Source: Palleniella intestinalis | Lineage (GTDB): Bacteria > Bacteroidota > Bacteroidia > Bacteroidales > Bacteroidaceae | Direction: 5' to 3' | DNA: 64,000 bases | Assembly: GCF_013166595.1 (NCBI RefSeq) | Contig: NZ_JABKKG010000001.1 | Span: 372,001 to 436,000 of the forward strand | In this document: piece after piece, positions 1-11,267 of the stretch | Layout: each line of letters opens with the position of its first letter | Position numbering within the stretch: the first letter of the stretch is position 1 | The notes under the pieces: generated by a model | The model's input: only the letters and a program-made list of their open reading frames with translations | Database searches by the model: none | What the model was told of the DNA's origin: nothing | Made by a program: the position numbers and the translations under genes

Positions 1-556
1 GTAAAGTATGCTTTCTCTATCTCTGAAGTCATAACACCATCTGCATCTTGATAGAGTATTCGCTGACTTTTCTGTGTAGAATATAGTATAATCCTCAATA
101 TTGCCATTTACAAACTTGTTTTATTCGGTTATTTAAGATTCTTATATATTTGTAATATTCAAAAGAAGAGGATGGATACCTGCATATCATCACCAAGCAT
201 TAAATTCCATCTGTCGCTCCTTAAACCAGCAGTTTAATACGTTCATATTCTTATACAAGTTTCCTAAAAACATCTTGTTGTCCCATCTTTCATGTAAACT
301 TACCTTATGCAAAGATAATATTTTTTCTTGAAAGCGTCAAATATTTCTTGAAAACTCACACCTATATTGCATGTTTTATATAGTTCTGCATATAATTCAT
401 TCTTCATTAATCAGCATTTCCTATAAACAAAGAAGACATTTAGCCATCAAAGCAGCCTAAAGCAAAATAATGTCGTTTTAGTATAAATTATTTTAAACAG
501 TTGCTTAAGATACGGATACGCAAATATGTCACAGCCTGCTGCTATTTTTTTCTCGG
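1..556. other. AT-rich left edge, no supported gene; possible decayed or partial frames
   Basis: No convincing complete gene is visible. On the minus strand downstream of a good promoter there are two protein-like stretches. One is an open frame ending at 190-192 that reads HERWDNKMFLGNLYKN and on to a stop. The other is a frame from an ATG at 105-107 that runs off the left edge, beginning MAILRIILYSTQKSQ. Neither is recognisable. They may be a decayed gene, or the 5' end of a gene that continues beyond the window. Confidence 0.3.
310..341 (-). promoter_or_regulatory. Bacteroidetes-type promoter facing the left edge
   Basis: Read on the minus strand, TTTG (338-341) is followed after exactly 20 bases by TATCTTTG (310-317), matching the Bacteroidetes -33/-7 consensus. 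It implies transcription leftwards into the first 300 bases and out of the window. Confidence 0.55.
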
Positions 557-561
557 TCACC

Positions 562-641
562 AATAGTTAAAGATATCAGTGAAAATCTGCGCAATCTGCG
601 TGGCCTTTCTATTCGCGTGACTTGCGGTAATTCGCTGTTGA
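562..641. repeat. ATCTGCG-type interspersed repeat, copy 1
   Basis: This copy carries AATCTGCGCAATCTGCGTGG and then ATTCGCGTGACTTGCG, and aligns over about 75 bases with 8828-8910. A short open frame through it on the minus strand is a product of the repeat, not a gene. Confidence 0.7.
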
Positions 642-697
642 ATATTATTGATGTCCAGCAAAATGCAGTGAGGCTTCATTGGAAAACTATAATCCAA

Positions 698-732
698 AGG
701 GCTGATATTCTCGTTTGAGAACATCAGCCCTT
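698..732 (-). terminator. Hairpin downstream of the GH2 gene
   Basis: AAGGGCTGAT pairs with ATCAGCCCTT, and the inner TTCTC pairs with GAGAA around a short loop. It lies about 50 bases past the stop of the GH2 gene on its transcribed side. There is no long U tract, so the efficiency is uncertain. Confidence 0.6.
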
Positions 733-784
733 GTGTTAAAGACGTTTTATCACATTTATGCATTCCTCAAAGAGCAGCACTATT

Positions 785-3970
<3,186 letters not shown>

Positions 3971-4049
3971 TTATAATCTTTATTATACGCCCATGCCATG
4001 TCTTCACCTCAAAAGCAACCTTAATCACATGTACATAGCTTTTCCTTGG

Positions 4050-4122
4050 CAAAGTTAGTGCTAACCGAATGCAATAGAGCTTGCTATAATTGCTGAGATG
4101 CAGCCTAACTTATGCAAAGGTA
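4050..4122 (-). promoter_or_regulatory. Palindromic promoter element (copy A) of the GH2 gene
   Basis: On the minus strand the TACCTTTG -7 box (complement of 4115-4122) is followed at once by a palindrome whose core is GAGCTTGCT flanked by GCAAT and ATTGC. The -33 match is weak (TTTC). The same palindrome occurs at 7537-7606 and 15137-15208, each on the promoter of a carbohydrate gene. The rest of the 3956-4293 spacer is AT-rich with nothing else recognised. Confidence 0.65.
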
Positions 4123-4293
4123 TATAAAAAAACTGAATTTGCGAAAGAAATTTGCTTTTTTCATTAATAGCATTGATTCTATTAGTCAATAAAATCAATT
4201 TTTATTTCAACTTTCACAAATGACCTATACACAATAGAACCAATCAATAGGGATATTCAATACCGAAACATCCGAATGCCACGCAAAAAACGA

Positions 4294-5235
4294 CTAATAA
4301 TCGATTACAACCTCACCACCAAACGGATTCACATCCACAAACTTTGTGTCACCATTGGCAGTCTTCACAATAAGTGTCAGCATTGTAGCATAGAGTTTCT
4401 CATTCAATGGACATGAGCACCTGATGTGCAGGCGTCCGCGTTTCCGTTTAACCAGCAGTGTAGTATTGTCGCGCACTTTGCTGTAAACCGCTACATCATG
4501 AAATGTAGCCGTCCAATAGAGTTGACGGTTATCGTTAAGGAAACGGAAGAAATTCCACAACTGTGCCGTATCTTCTGCACAATTATCGTAGCCATAACTG
4601 ATGCCATGCGTCATTGTCACAAACCAATCATTGCTTTTCACAGCTTCCTTGAAATATCCTATCAAATCATTCTTTGCCGTGCTTATACGCTTGCCACCCC
4701 ACGATGTCTGGAATGTACGCAATCCGACTCGTCCGACAGAAAGCAGACTGTCTGCAATTTCAGTCTTTTGATTGCCCGGAAAACAAAAAGTTGTGGGTCT
4801 GAGTCCGGTATATCGTTCTATCACATCGTCATTCAATCGCGCCTGTTCCACAACTTCTTCGGGTGTCAGTTTGCTGACAGAACGATGATTGAACCCATGG
4901 TTTGACATCTCCATTCCACTGTCAGCCATTTCCTTAGCCTGTTCCCAAGAAACTGTATTCCATTGCTTAAAGCTTCCGTTGTTTATGGCGGAACCTATCA
5001 GCCAGAATGTGCCTTGCAGATTCTGTTCACGCAATCGCGGGAAAACTTCGGTATAATGTTCTTGCAATCCGTCGTCGAATGTCAAGCTGACGGCATACTG
5101 ACAGCCATGCCTCCATTTGGCAATCTCAACGGTTGCCGACAGTGCACTGCCACCCTCTTTTGGCAACAGCTTGGCTTTGGCAGAACTTCCGCCATCAACA
5201 ACCAACAACAAAAGAAATAGAATTGCCTTCCGCAT
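4294..5235 (-). CDS. Secreted polysaccharide deacetylase (carbohydrate esterase family 4)
   Basis: A 313-residue NodB-fold enzyme expected to remove acetyl groups from a polysaccharide using a metal-bound Asp/His/His site. A signal peptide covers roughly residues 1-20. Motif 1 is SLTFDDG with Asp54 and Asp55, motif 2 is SNHGFNHRS with His113 and His117, Arg146 with the FCFPGN motif fits motif 3, and His210 in FVTMTHG fits the late catalytic motif. The C-terminal 80 residues look like a small beta domain with no known assignment. It lies between the GH2 and acetylesterase genes in the same orientation but with its own spacers. Acetylated xylan, pectin or amino sugar polymers are all possible substrates. 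Confidence 0.88.
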   Translation of the reverse strand: MRKAILFLLLLVVDGGSSAKAKLLPKEGGSALSATVEIAKWRHGCQYAVSLTFDDGLQEHYTEVFPRLREQNLQGTFWLIGSAINNGSFKQWNTVSWEQAKEMADSGMEMSNHGFNHRSVSKLTPEEVVEQARLNDDVIERYTGLRPTTFCFPGNQKTEIADSLLSVGRVGLRTFQTSWGGKRISTAKNDLIGYFKEAVKSNDWFVTMTHGISYGYDNCAEDTAQLWNFFRFLNDNRQLYWTATFHDVAVYSKVRDNTTLLVKRKRGRLHIRCSCPLNEKLYATMLTLIVKTANGDTKFVDVNPFGGEVVIDY

Positions 5236-5329
5236 AAGTAACTGTTGAAAATTAGTTTATACTAAAAAACAACTGCGTTTTAGTACAAACATATCTTAAA
5301 TATAAAGTAATTTACAATAGTTATTTAAC
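5236..5329. repeat. AT-rich interspersed repeat, copy 1 (second copy 31007-31078)
   Basis: Positions 5281-5329 match 31030-31078 over 49 bases with two differences, including TAAATATAAAGTAATTTACA and AATAGTTA. Upstream homology continues as AAATTAGTTTA. Copy 1 has about 23 extra bases between the two blocks, forming the small inverted repeat TACTAAAA/TTTTAGTA. It abuts the stop codon of the following gene. Confidence 0.7.
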
Positions 5330-6210
5330 TATCTCAGTTTCATCATCTTGGCAAGAATCTCATACATGCCATTGCCCAAACGCTCTGCCGCAGGTGCTGT
5401 GAAATGCAGCTGGTCTCTCTGCAGTTCAGCGTCTGACATGTTCACAACATAGAAATTCTTCATGTCCTTCATCAATTTGCGTTGCGCTTCCTCAACATCC
5501 TTGTTGTACTGCCTGTTGCTCCTTGCCACAGTGCCACAGATAAAAGGCAGTTTGGCATATTTCTTATTTCCCGTTTTCTGCACAAGATGCTGACGAACAT
5601 ACTCCACCACGCCTTTCAGATTGTCATAATAGCGCGTCCCTGCCCTACGGTCACTCTCGCCCTGATGCCAAAGGAAAGCCTTTATTTCATAACCTTCCGG
5701 CAACCGGCTCAACTGCCTGTCAATGCAGAGGTCTATCTCCTCCGTGAACGATTTCAGCAGCGATTTCCCGCCTGTAAGGGTCGATGTGTTCTCAGCCAGC
5801 CATTTCTCGTCCGCCGTCCAATATTTCTTGCTCGTGCTCGCACACTCCGGGTCGATGGCAGTACCACCAAGTGACCACTTGATTACATAAAAATCACGCT
5901 GCAAAGCCTGCTCCAAACGATAATACACCACTGCATCATACGCCCAACGCTCCGGATTCTTGTCATGCACCATCTTCGGCCAAAACAGCTCGAAACCATC
6001 AGTGCGCAACTGTCCTGCACTGCCATAGCACCAGTAACAGTGCTTGAAACCGTTGCTCTTTATGTACTCAGGCAACTCACTGTTCATCACTCTGCCGTCC
6101 GTGTTCGATTGTCCTGCCGTGATAATCACCGCAGCCGGTTCGTTCTTTTCCTTCTTTGCCATAGTCGTAACGGAACACAACATTGCAAAAAACATTAATA
6201 TGTTTCTCAT
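5329..6210 (-). CDS. Secreted acetylesterase, SASA/DUF303 SGNH family
   Basis: A 293-residue esterase related to sialate O-acetylesterases and acetylxylan esterases. The ATG at residue 13 of the longest frame is used because the signal peptide MRNILMFFAMLCSVTTMA begins there. The nucleophile is Ser35 in TAGQSNTDGR, the HQGESD block lies at 182-187, and a DQLHFT block near residue 266 supplies the Asp/His pair. It probably removes acetyl groups from plant or host glycans in the periplasm. Its neighbours are a CE4 deacetylase and a LuxR regulator. Substrate is not determinable from sequence. A TACCTTTG -7 box lies on the minus strand at 6236-6243, with no clear -33. Confidence 0.85.
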   Translation of the reverse strand: MRNILMFFAMLCSVTTMAKKEKNEPAAVIITAGQSNTDGRVMNSELPEYIKSNGFKHCYWCYGSAGQLRTDGFELFWPKMVHDKNPERWAYDAVVYYRLEQALQRDFYVIKWSLGGTAIDPECASTSKKYWTADEKWLAENTSTLTGGKSLLKSFTEEIDLCIDRQLSRLPEGYEIKAFLWHQGESDRRAGTRYYDNLKGVVEYVRQHLVQKTGNKKYAKLPFICGTVARSNRQYNKDVEEAQRKLMKDMKNFYVVNMSDAELQRDQLHFTAPAAERLGNGMYEILAKMMKLR

Positions 6211-6325
6211 TGAAATAGATTTTAAAGTTATGCGGCAAAGGTACACATTCCGTTTGTCATCTCTATGTATTTCTGTACATTTTGCATGTAAATATTGCTA
6301 TTTTCATATATGATGACATCCTATA

Positions 6326-6686
6326 ATTAGAAAACTCGCCACATTTTTGCCATTAATATCTCGCATAAAAACGACCAAAGAAAATAATTTGCGGACTATC
6401 GCATGGTTTTTCAATTTTCAATAACTATCAGAATATCAAATCATTACATTTCAGAGCAAAACTAAACATACATAAAAAACACTGTTTTTCGTCACTTTTC
6501 GAGCATTTTTTTACCCAAATAGCAGTGGTTTTCCTATTGTTTTGTTATGGAAAAGGTTACCTTTCCTTATGGAAAAGGCCACCTTTCGCAGTGTAAAAGG
6601 TAACCTTCCCCACTGCTGAAGGTCAAAAAAGGCTATTCCAAGCCATATTTCCCACATTATGATAAATAGAGTATTAGAAAACTCAT
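6326..6686. repeat. ~360-bp repeat module, copy 1 (related copy 62935-63284)
   Basis: The module is bounded by two direct copies of ATTAGAAAACTC (6326-6337 and 6673-6684). The right copy is preceded by TTATGATAAATAG at 6657-6669. The interior holds a conserved ATGG block starting 75 bases from the left boundary, and a central 22-bp tandem array. The inverted copy near the right edge of the window has the same order, the same boundary words and the same 75-base offset. No open reading frame of note lies inside. The module occupies most of the 6211-6735 spacer. Confidence 0.7.
6551..6638. repeat. 22-bp tandem palindromic array 1
   Basis: Units start at 6551, 6573, 6595 and 6617, an exact 22-base period. 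The first three share AAAAGGNNACCTT; the fourth is degenerate. Each good unit is an imperfect palindrome around GGTWACC. Confidence 0.8.
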
Positions 6687-6735
6687 GCATTTTTTTCGCA
6701 TGTTTTTTCACAGCATCCCGAGGCTCAAAGTGTGC

Positions 6736-7488
6736 CTAAAGCAAGCCCAAATCTTTTGCCACCTTGCATGCCTCGGTGGAGTTTGCCACACGAAGTTTCT
6801 CGATGATGTTCTGCCGATGACGGTTGACCGTGTGGACACTCCTATGCAGAAGCGAAGCGATTTGCTTGCTGCTTATGCCTTGTTCGACAAGGCGCAGCAC
6901 CTCAATCTCCCTGTGCGAAAGAATGTCTGTGCAATTATGCTCCGTCAAATCAATCGTTTCGCCTGTGACAGAATTGATGATTTCCGTGGCGGAACGCATA
7001 TCAGGAGCAACATTGTAAAGGCATAACGCCAGCCGGACACTGCCTTTTGAGGTATTGCAAAAATAGAATATGCGGTGTCTCACAGTCACATAAGCTCCTG
7101 ATTTTGAGAGCATGCGCAAATGGCTTTGAAGATAATGTTCACCTCGGATGCCTATCGGCAGGGAACTTACGAAATCAAAAAACTTCAGTTCTTCAAGGTG
7201 CTTGCGGCGCAAATCGTCAGGATGGACGATTCTGAAAATCTCCTCTTCCCAGATTGTCGGTATCCGGTGCTGTGCCATTTCGGCATCGATGGCAAGCATA
7301 TTCACCGCTTTGCCATAGTAGACATAGCTGCAGTTTGTCTTCAAATCGCTCAGCACCGCGATGACATTCTCCGTCTCCGCATACGCCCTCGCAATACCGC
7401 GATAATGGTCTGCGGCATTGTCAAGCGTAATGTCCGTGAACTCCTGAGCTGACAGTCTGCGTCCTAATTGTTTCGCTGTGTCTGACAT
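6736..7488 (-). CDS. LuxR-family transcriptional regulator with PAS-like sensor region
   Basis: A 250-residue DNA-binding regulator. Residues 189-250 are a LuxR/FixJ helix-turn-helix (LSHREIEVLRLVEQG, then SSKQIASLLHRSVHTVNRH). Residues about 25-170 resemble a PAS-type sensor fold with VTVRHRIFYF. No receiver domain or phosphorylatable Asp motif is seen, so it is probably ligand-responsive rather than a two-component response regulator. It is divergent from the DUF1349 gene across a spacer of about 180 bases that contains a palindromic promoter, so it may control that gene. The signal is unknown. This architecture is common in Bacteroidales. Confidence 0.82.
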   Translation of the reverse strand: MSDTAKQLGRRLSAQEFTDITLDNAADHYRGIARAYAETENVIAVLSDLKTNCSYVYYGKAVNMLAIDAEMAQHRIPTIWEEEIFRIVHPDDLRRKHLEELKFFDFVSSLPIGIRGEHYLQSHLRMLSKSGAYVTVRHRIFYFCNTSKGSVRLALCLYNVAPDMRSATEIINSVTGETIDLTEHNCTDILSHREIEVLRLVEQGISSKQIASLLHRSVHTVNRHRQNIIEKLRVANSTEACKVAKDLGLL

Positions 7489-7508
7489 AAAAATGGTTAT
7501 TTTTCGCT

Positions 7509-7540
7509 ATTGTACAGTGGCATTAAAATGGTTACCTTTG
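7509..7540 (+). promoter_or_regulatory. Promoter of the DUF1349 gene
   Basis: ATTG (7509-7512), 20 bases, then TACCTTTG (7533-7540). The predicted start of transcription falls just inside the palindromic element that follows. Confidence 0.65.
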
Positions 7541-7606
7541 CAAAAGCTAATGCAAACCGAATGCAATGGAGCTTGCTCTTATTGCCGAGGTGCAGCTTAT
7601 CTTTTG
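7537..7606. repeat. Palindromic promoter element, copy B
   Basis: TTTGCAAAAG at the left end pairs with CTTTTGCAAA at the right end, and inside GCAAT...AGCTTGCT...ATTGC continues the palindrome. Both ends carry an inward-facing TACCTTTG box. It aligns with copies A and C. If transcribed, the mRNA would begin with a long stem-loop. Confidence 0.7.
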
Positions 7607-7668
7607 CAAAGGTAATAAAAATAAAACATTTATCCATGCACATAAAGAAAGAAAAATTGCAAACCATT

Positions 7669-8325
7669 ATGAAAAAAATTGTTACTTCACTTGTCGCAGC
7701 AGCCTCCGTCATGCCTATGTCCGCACAGTCGTTGGAGAAACTGACATGGTTCAACGAGCCAAACCAATGGTCGGTAAAGGGAAACACACTAAGTATGTTC
7801 GTCACACCGCATACGGATTATTGGCGAATCTCCCACTATGGCTTCACTGTCGATGACGCCCCTTTCTGCTATGCAATGTATGGCGGTGAGTTTGAGGCGA
7901 AAGTGAAAGTCTCCGGTGACTACAAGGCGCGTTTTGACCAGGCAGGAATGATGCTCCGCATTGACCATGAGAACTACATAAAGGCTGGCATTGAGTATGT
8001 TGACGGGAAGTACAACCTTAGTGTTGTTGTCACTCACCGCACTTCCGACTGGAGCGTTATCACGCTGGAACGCCCTATAAGCCATATTTGGATTAAGGCT
8101 GTACGCCGTCTTGATGCGATAGAGATTTTCTATTCGTACGATGACAAGGAGTACATCATGATGCGCAACACGTGGATGCAGGACAACCACCCGATAATGG
8201 TAGGACTTATGGCTGCCTCCCCTGACGGTGAAGGCTTTAACGCGAAGTTTGAGAATTTCACTGTCAAGCACCTCCCCGATTTGCGCCGTATGCAATGGCT
8301 TGAGAGAAATAAACAGACGAAATAA
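7669..8325 (+). CDS. Secreted DUF1349 protein (concanavalin-like fold)
   Basis: A 218-residue protein with signal peptide MKKIVTSLVAAASVMPMSA; the start is placed there although the frame is open further upstream. The mature part matches the DUF1349 family, a concanavalin/LamG-like beta sandwich: LTWFNEPNQWSV at the start, then FDQAGMMLRIDHENYIKAGIEY in the middle. Family members bind or cleave carbohydrates in some annotations, but no catalytic residues can be assigned here. It is transcribed away from a LuxR regulator and carries the palindromic leader shared with the GH2 and SGNH genes. A role in glycan recognition is inference. Confidence 0.78.
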   Translation: MKKIVTSLVAAASVMPMSAQSLEKLTWFNEPNQWSVKGNTLSMFVTPHTDYWRISHYGFTVDDAPFCYAMYGGEFEAKVKVSGDYKARFDQAGMMLRIDHENYIKAGIEYVDGKYNLSVVVTHRTSDWSVITLERPISHIWIKAVRRLDAIEIFYSYDDKEYIMMRNTWMQDNHPIMVGLMAASPDGEGFNAKFENFTVKHLPDLRRMQWLERNKQTK

Positions 8326-8444
8326 CAGCCAAAATATTGAAAGAGAAAAGTGAACAAACCAAAAGTTTGTGACTCATGAAGAAAGCACACATATAATTAT
8401 TTACAGCCATTACAGCCAGACCGTCTATAACAATCACTCTTTAA

Positions 8445-8838
8445 TTAACAACAGGCAACCCATTTCGGACAGACACATTCCGCTATTATGAGAACTACAT
8501 TGACCACAAGATTCCTGATTCTGAGAATGTCAACACTAACCCGAATCCACTATATGTCTTGCTGCCGTATCTCCCGATCCATAATGTTCAACTTCGACGA
8601 CGAAATATACAAACTTGACAAATATGACGAACGGGGAAATGAGACTATTGAAGGAATAAGCGCACTGACCCATAAAGAGAATTTTCTCTATATCGAAGTC
8701 ATGGACGGAGACTCTGCACAAAACATTCTCACCTTTGACCCTACAAGCCAGTACATTAATCTTGACGAGTTGTCGCAATCACCTTATTTTCATAAGATTG
8801 ATAGTGCTGCTGAGATTTTCTACCAAACAAATAGTTGA
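8445..8838 (+). pseudogene. Frameshifted, 5'-truncated remnant of an unknown gene
   Basis: One frame reads FRYYENYIDHKIPDSENVN and continues protein-like through YVLLPYLPIHNV near 8590. The reading then shifts by one base into FNFDDEIYKLDKYDERGN and stops at 8838 after EIFYQTNS. Both halves look like natural protein while the same frames outside them do not, and there is no plausible N-terminus. The remaining sequence is 5'-truncated and carries one frameshift between about 8520 and 8610. The family is not recognised. A short genuine ORF from 8488 or 8581 is possible but its N-terminal part reads poorly. Confidence 0.55.
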
Positions 8839-9110
8839 AAATATCCGTGGAAATCAGCGTAATCAGCGTGACTTTTATATTCGCGTGACTTGCGTTAATT
8901 CGTTGTTGAAAACTATCAGCGAGAATCTGCGTAATCTGCGGGAACTCTTCAACTCACCGGTAAAAGAATCTGCAAGTCAGGTTTGCTAACAAATCAGGCG
9001 ATTTATAGGGTCACGCAGATTCCGCAGATATTCACAGTTTTTTTTTCTTCCGGCTTCTTCCATTCGCATGGCTTGCATCAGTCGCTATTGGGAATTATTG
9101 TGTACGGTAA
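8828..9110. repeat. Cluster of ATCTGCG-type interspersed repeats
   Basis: 8828-8910 aligns with the copy at 562-641. A partial copy with GAATCTGCGTAATCTGCGG follows at 8913-8945, an inverted fragment (CACGCAGATTCCGCAGATAT) lies near 9011, and a diverged ATTCGCATGGCTTGC copy near 9065-9105. The repeat begins inside the last codons of the gene remnant. Otherwise the 8839-9162 spacer holds nothing recognisable. Confidence 0.65.
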
Positions 9111-9162
9111 AAACGCAATGACGCTTTAACGCTAAGTTTTTCAGCTGAGACCAGATTAGCTG

Positions 9163-11049
9163 CTATTTCTTTTTCTTCTTTCCACCGGCATCCTCTATCG
9201 ATGACTTGGCTTTACTCTCTATGTAACGCCGTACATCGAAGCCGTGTTCAAAAGTACTCCTAAGTGTCCCTGCCTTTATGTTGTAGGACAGGAGCAGCGC
9301 ATCAAGCGCATTGCCATATTGCTTCTTGACGGCTTTGTTATTTATGATTATGCCCGAGGCTTTGACTACAGGAGAAAGGATGTCAAGAACCTTGTCAAGG
9401 AAATACTTTGAGGCGGAATTTATACGTTGCTTCAGCTGCTCATCCTTGGCATAACCGACACCGGCATGAGTAATCAGCATGTCGTACTGCACCTTGAACT
9501 TATCAGCCACTGCCACCAGCTCATTGAGGATGCGTGGCTGGGCTTCCCGGATTATGTCAACAAGTCCGGGATGCGAGTTTTGAAGATTGGTGCATACGAC
9601 ACGCATCAGATACTCAAAGTCATACGCAAGTTTGCCAAAGGAAAACTGCTCCTGCAGCAACTGATAATAGTATTCATATCGCAGGCGTGGCAGACGCTTC
9701 TCGCTGTCGGCAGATTCCAACAAGGATTCCGACACATAGTCGTTGACCGTCTGGTCGGTTATGACACTCGCAGCGTCAAGCGGAGCAGACAAGACCAAAC
9801 CTTCAAGCGTGCGGCAACGTGAAAGTGCGACATACACCTGTCCATGCGTGAAAGCCTGATTTGCATCTATGACCGCATGGTCAAAGGTCAGTCCCTGTGA
9901 CTTATGCACGGTAATCGCCCATGCAAGGCGCAACGGATACTGCCGGAATGTGCCATCCACTTCCTCGCGTATCTCTTTGGTCTCGTCGTCAATGATGTAT
10001 TTCTTGTTTTCCCACTCCTCCTGTTCCACATCTATCCTATAGCGTCCGCCGGCTTCATTGGCGCAAGAGACGATAAGCCCGCGTGGGGAAATCTCTTCCA
10101 CACGCCCTATCTTGCCATTGTAATAGCGCTTCTCTGCCGAATTGTCATTTTTAAGAAACATGACCTGTGCGCCTGCTTTCAGCACCAGACGCTCATCAGT
10201 CGGGAAGGACAATTCCGGAAAATTGCCGGTTATCTTTGCCTTGAATGTCACTGCCGGAGACGGCAAAGCATCAAGACGGCGGTCATTGTAGCGTTGTGCC
10301 ATGGCATTGTGCGTCGTCAGCCGTATCCAATTCTCGCTTTCCCTGAAATCCGGGACATAGCGCGCGTTCAATGCTGCCAAGACATCTGCCGTCACACGGT
10401 TCTCACGGATGGCGGACAGGATGGAGACAAATCGTTCGTCCTGCTGACGATAGATGTGGCGTAACTCTATCGTGACATACGGCAAGGACTGCAAGGATTG
10501 TGCACTGAAGAAATACGGGGTGGCGTAATGCTGTGTCAACAGTTTCCATTCTTCCTCCTTAATGACAGGCGGCAACTGCTGCAAATCCCCAATAAGCAGC
10601 AACTGCACTCCGCCGAAAGGCAGCAACGGATTACGGTACTTGCGGAGGACATCATCGACAGCGTCAAGCAAATCGCAGCGCACCATAGAGACTTCGTCAA
10701 TGACAAGGAGGTCCATCGTGCGGATAAGATTCTTCTTTTGCTTTGACATGCTGAAATACTTCTTATCCTTCGGAGGTCGTCCCCTTCGCTTTGCGTCCGG
10801 ATTGTTTGTCACACCTGGAACGAATGGTTTGAAGTCAAGCTGAAAGAAGGAATGTATGGTCTGTCCGTCAGCATTCAGAGCCGCAACACCGGTAGGCGCG
10901 AGCACAACCATGCGCTTTGGCGACAGTTCGCGCAAACGTCGTAGAAATGTCGTCTTGCCTGTACCCGCCTTGCCTGTCAGGAACACACTTGTCTGCGTTC
11001 CGGCAATATACTGCCATGCAAGGTTCATCTCATCATTGTGCTGTGCCAT
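9163..11049 (-). CDS. PIF1/RecD2-like superfamily 1 helicase, AAA ATPase
   Basis: About 628 residues. The N-terminal motor has Walker A FLTGKAGTGKTTFLRRL, the PIF1-like LAPTGVAALNADGQTIHSF, Walker B LLVIDEVSMVRCDLLDAVD, and the C-terminal UvrD-like motif VHKSQGLTFDHAVID with YVALSRC. The last 190 residues form a separate helical region seen in Bacteroidetes homologues, similar to helix-turn-helix or HRDC modules, and end in a lysine tail. The likely role is DNA unwinding in replication fork or recombination maintenance. The start could be three codons further upstream. It does not form an operon with uxaC, which reads in the same direction but has its own terminator. Confidence 0.85.
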   Translation of the reverse strand: MAQHNDEMNLAWQYIAGTQTSVFLTGKAGTGKTTFLRRLRELSPKRMVVLAPTGVAALNADGQTIHSFFQLDFKPFVPGVTNNPDAKRRGRPPKDKKYFSMSKQKKNLIRTMDLLVIDEVSMVRCDLLDAVDDVLRKYRNPLLPFGGVQLLLIGDLQQLPPVIKEEEWKLLTQHYATPYFFSAQSLQSLPYVTIELRHIYRQQDERFVSILSAIRENRVTADVLAALNARYVPDFRESENWIRLTTHNAMAQRYNDRRLDALPSPAVTFKAKITGNFPELSFPTDERLVLKAGAQVMFLKNDNSAEKRYYNGKIGRVEEISPRGLIVSCANEAGGRYRIDVEQEEWENKKYIIDDETKEIREEVDGTFRQYPLRLAWAITVHKSQGLTFDHAVIDANQAFTHGQVYVALSRCRTLEGLVLSAPLDAASVITDQTVNDYVSESLLESADSEKRLPRLRYEYYYQLLQEQFSFGKLAYDFEYLMRVVCTNLQNSHPGLVDIIREAQPRILNELVAVADKFKVQYDMLITHAGVGYAKDEQLKQRINSASKYFLDKVLDILSPVVKASGIIINNKAVKKQYGNALDALLLSYNIKAGTLRSTFEHGFDVRRYIESKAKSSIEDAGGKKKKK

Positions 11050-11267
11050 AATAATCATATAAGGTGTGAGTAACTTTCTTTGCGACTATATCCCTCAAAG
11101 CAATGGTATCGCTCCAAGAAGCAAAAGAAAACCAAAGAATTTTCCGTTAAGCGAAAAGCCGCACAAAGGCGAAGCCGATTCTTAGGATCCTTTGTGTTCT
11201 TAGAGAAATATGTCTTAAAGAAATAATATTCGAAGTCGTGATTACTTATAAAACAGTTACTTAAAGA

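Noticed and set aside
557-763. 68-codon frame on the minus strand
   Set aside because: It runs through an interspersed repeat and a terminator hairpin.
6551-6638. CRISPR array
   Set aside because: The units are contiguous degenerate repeats without unique spacers, and no cas genes are present. The same holds for the other 21/22-bp arrays.
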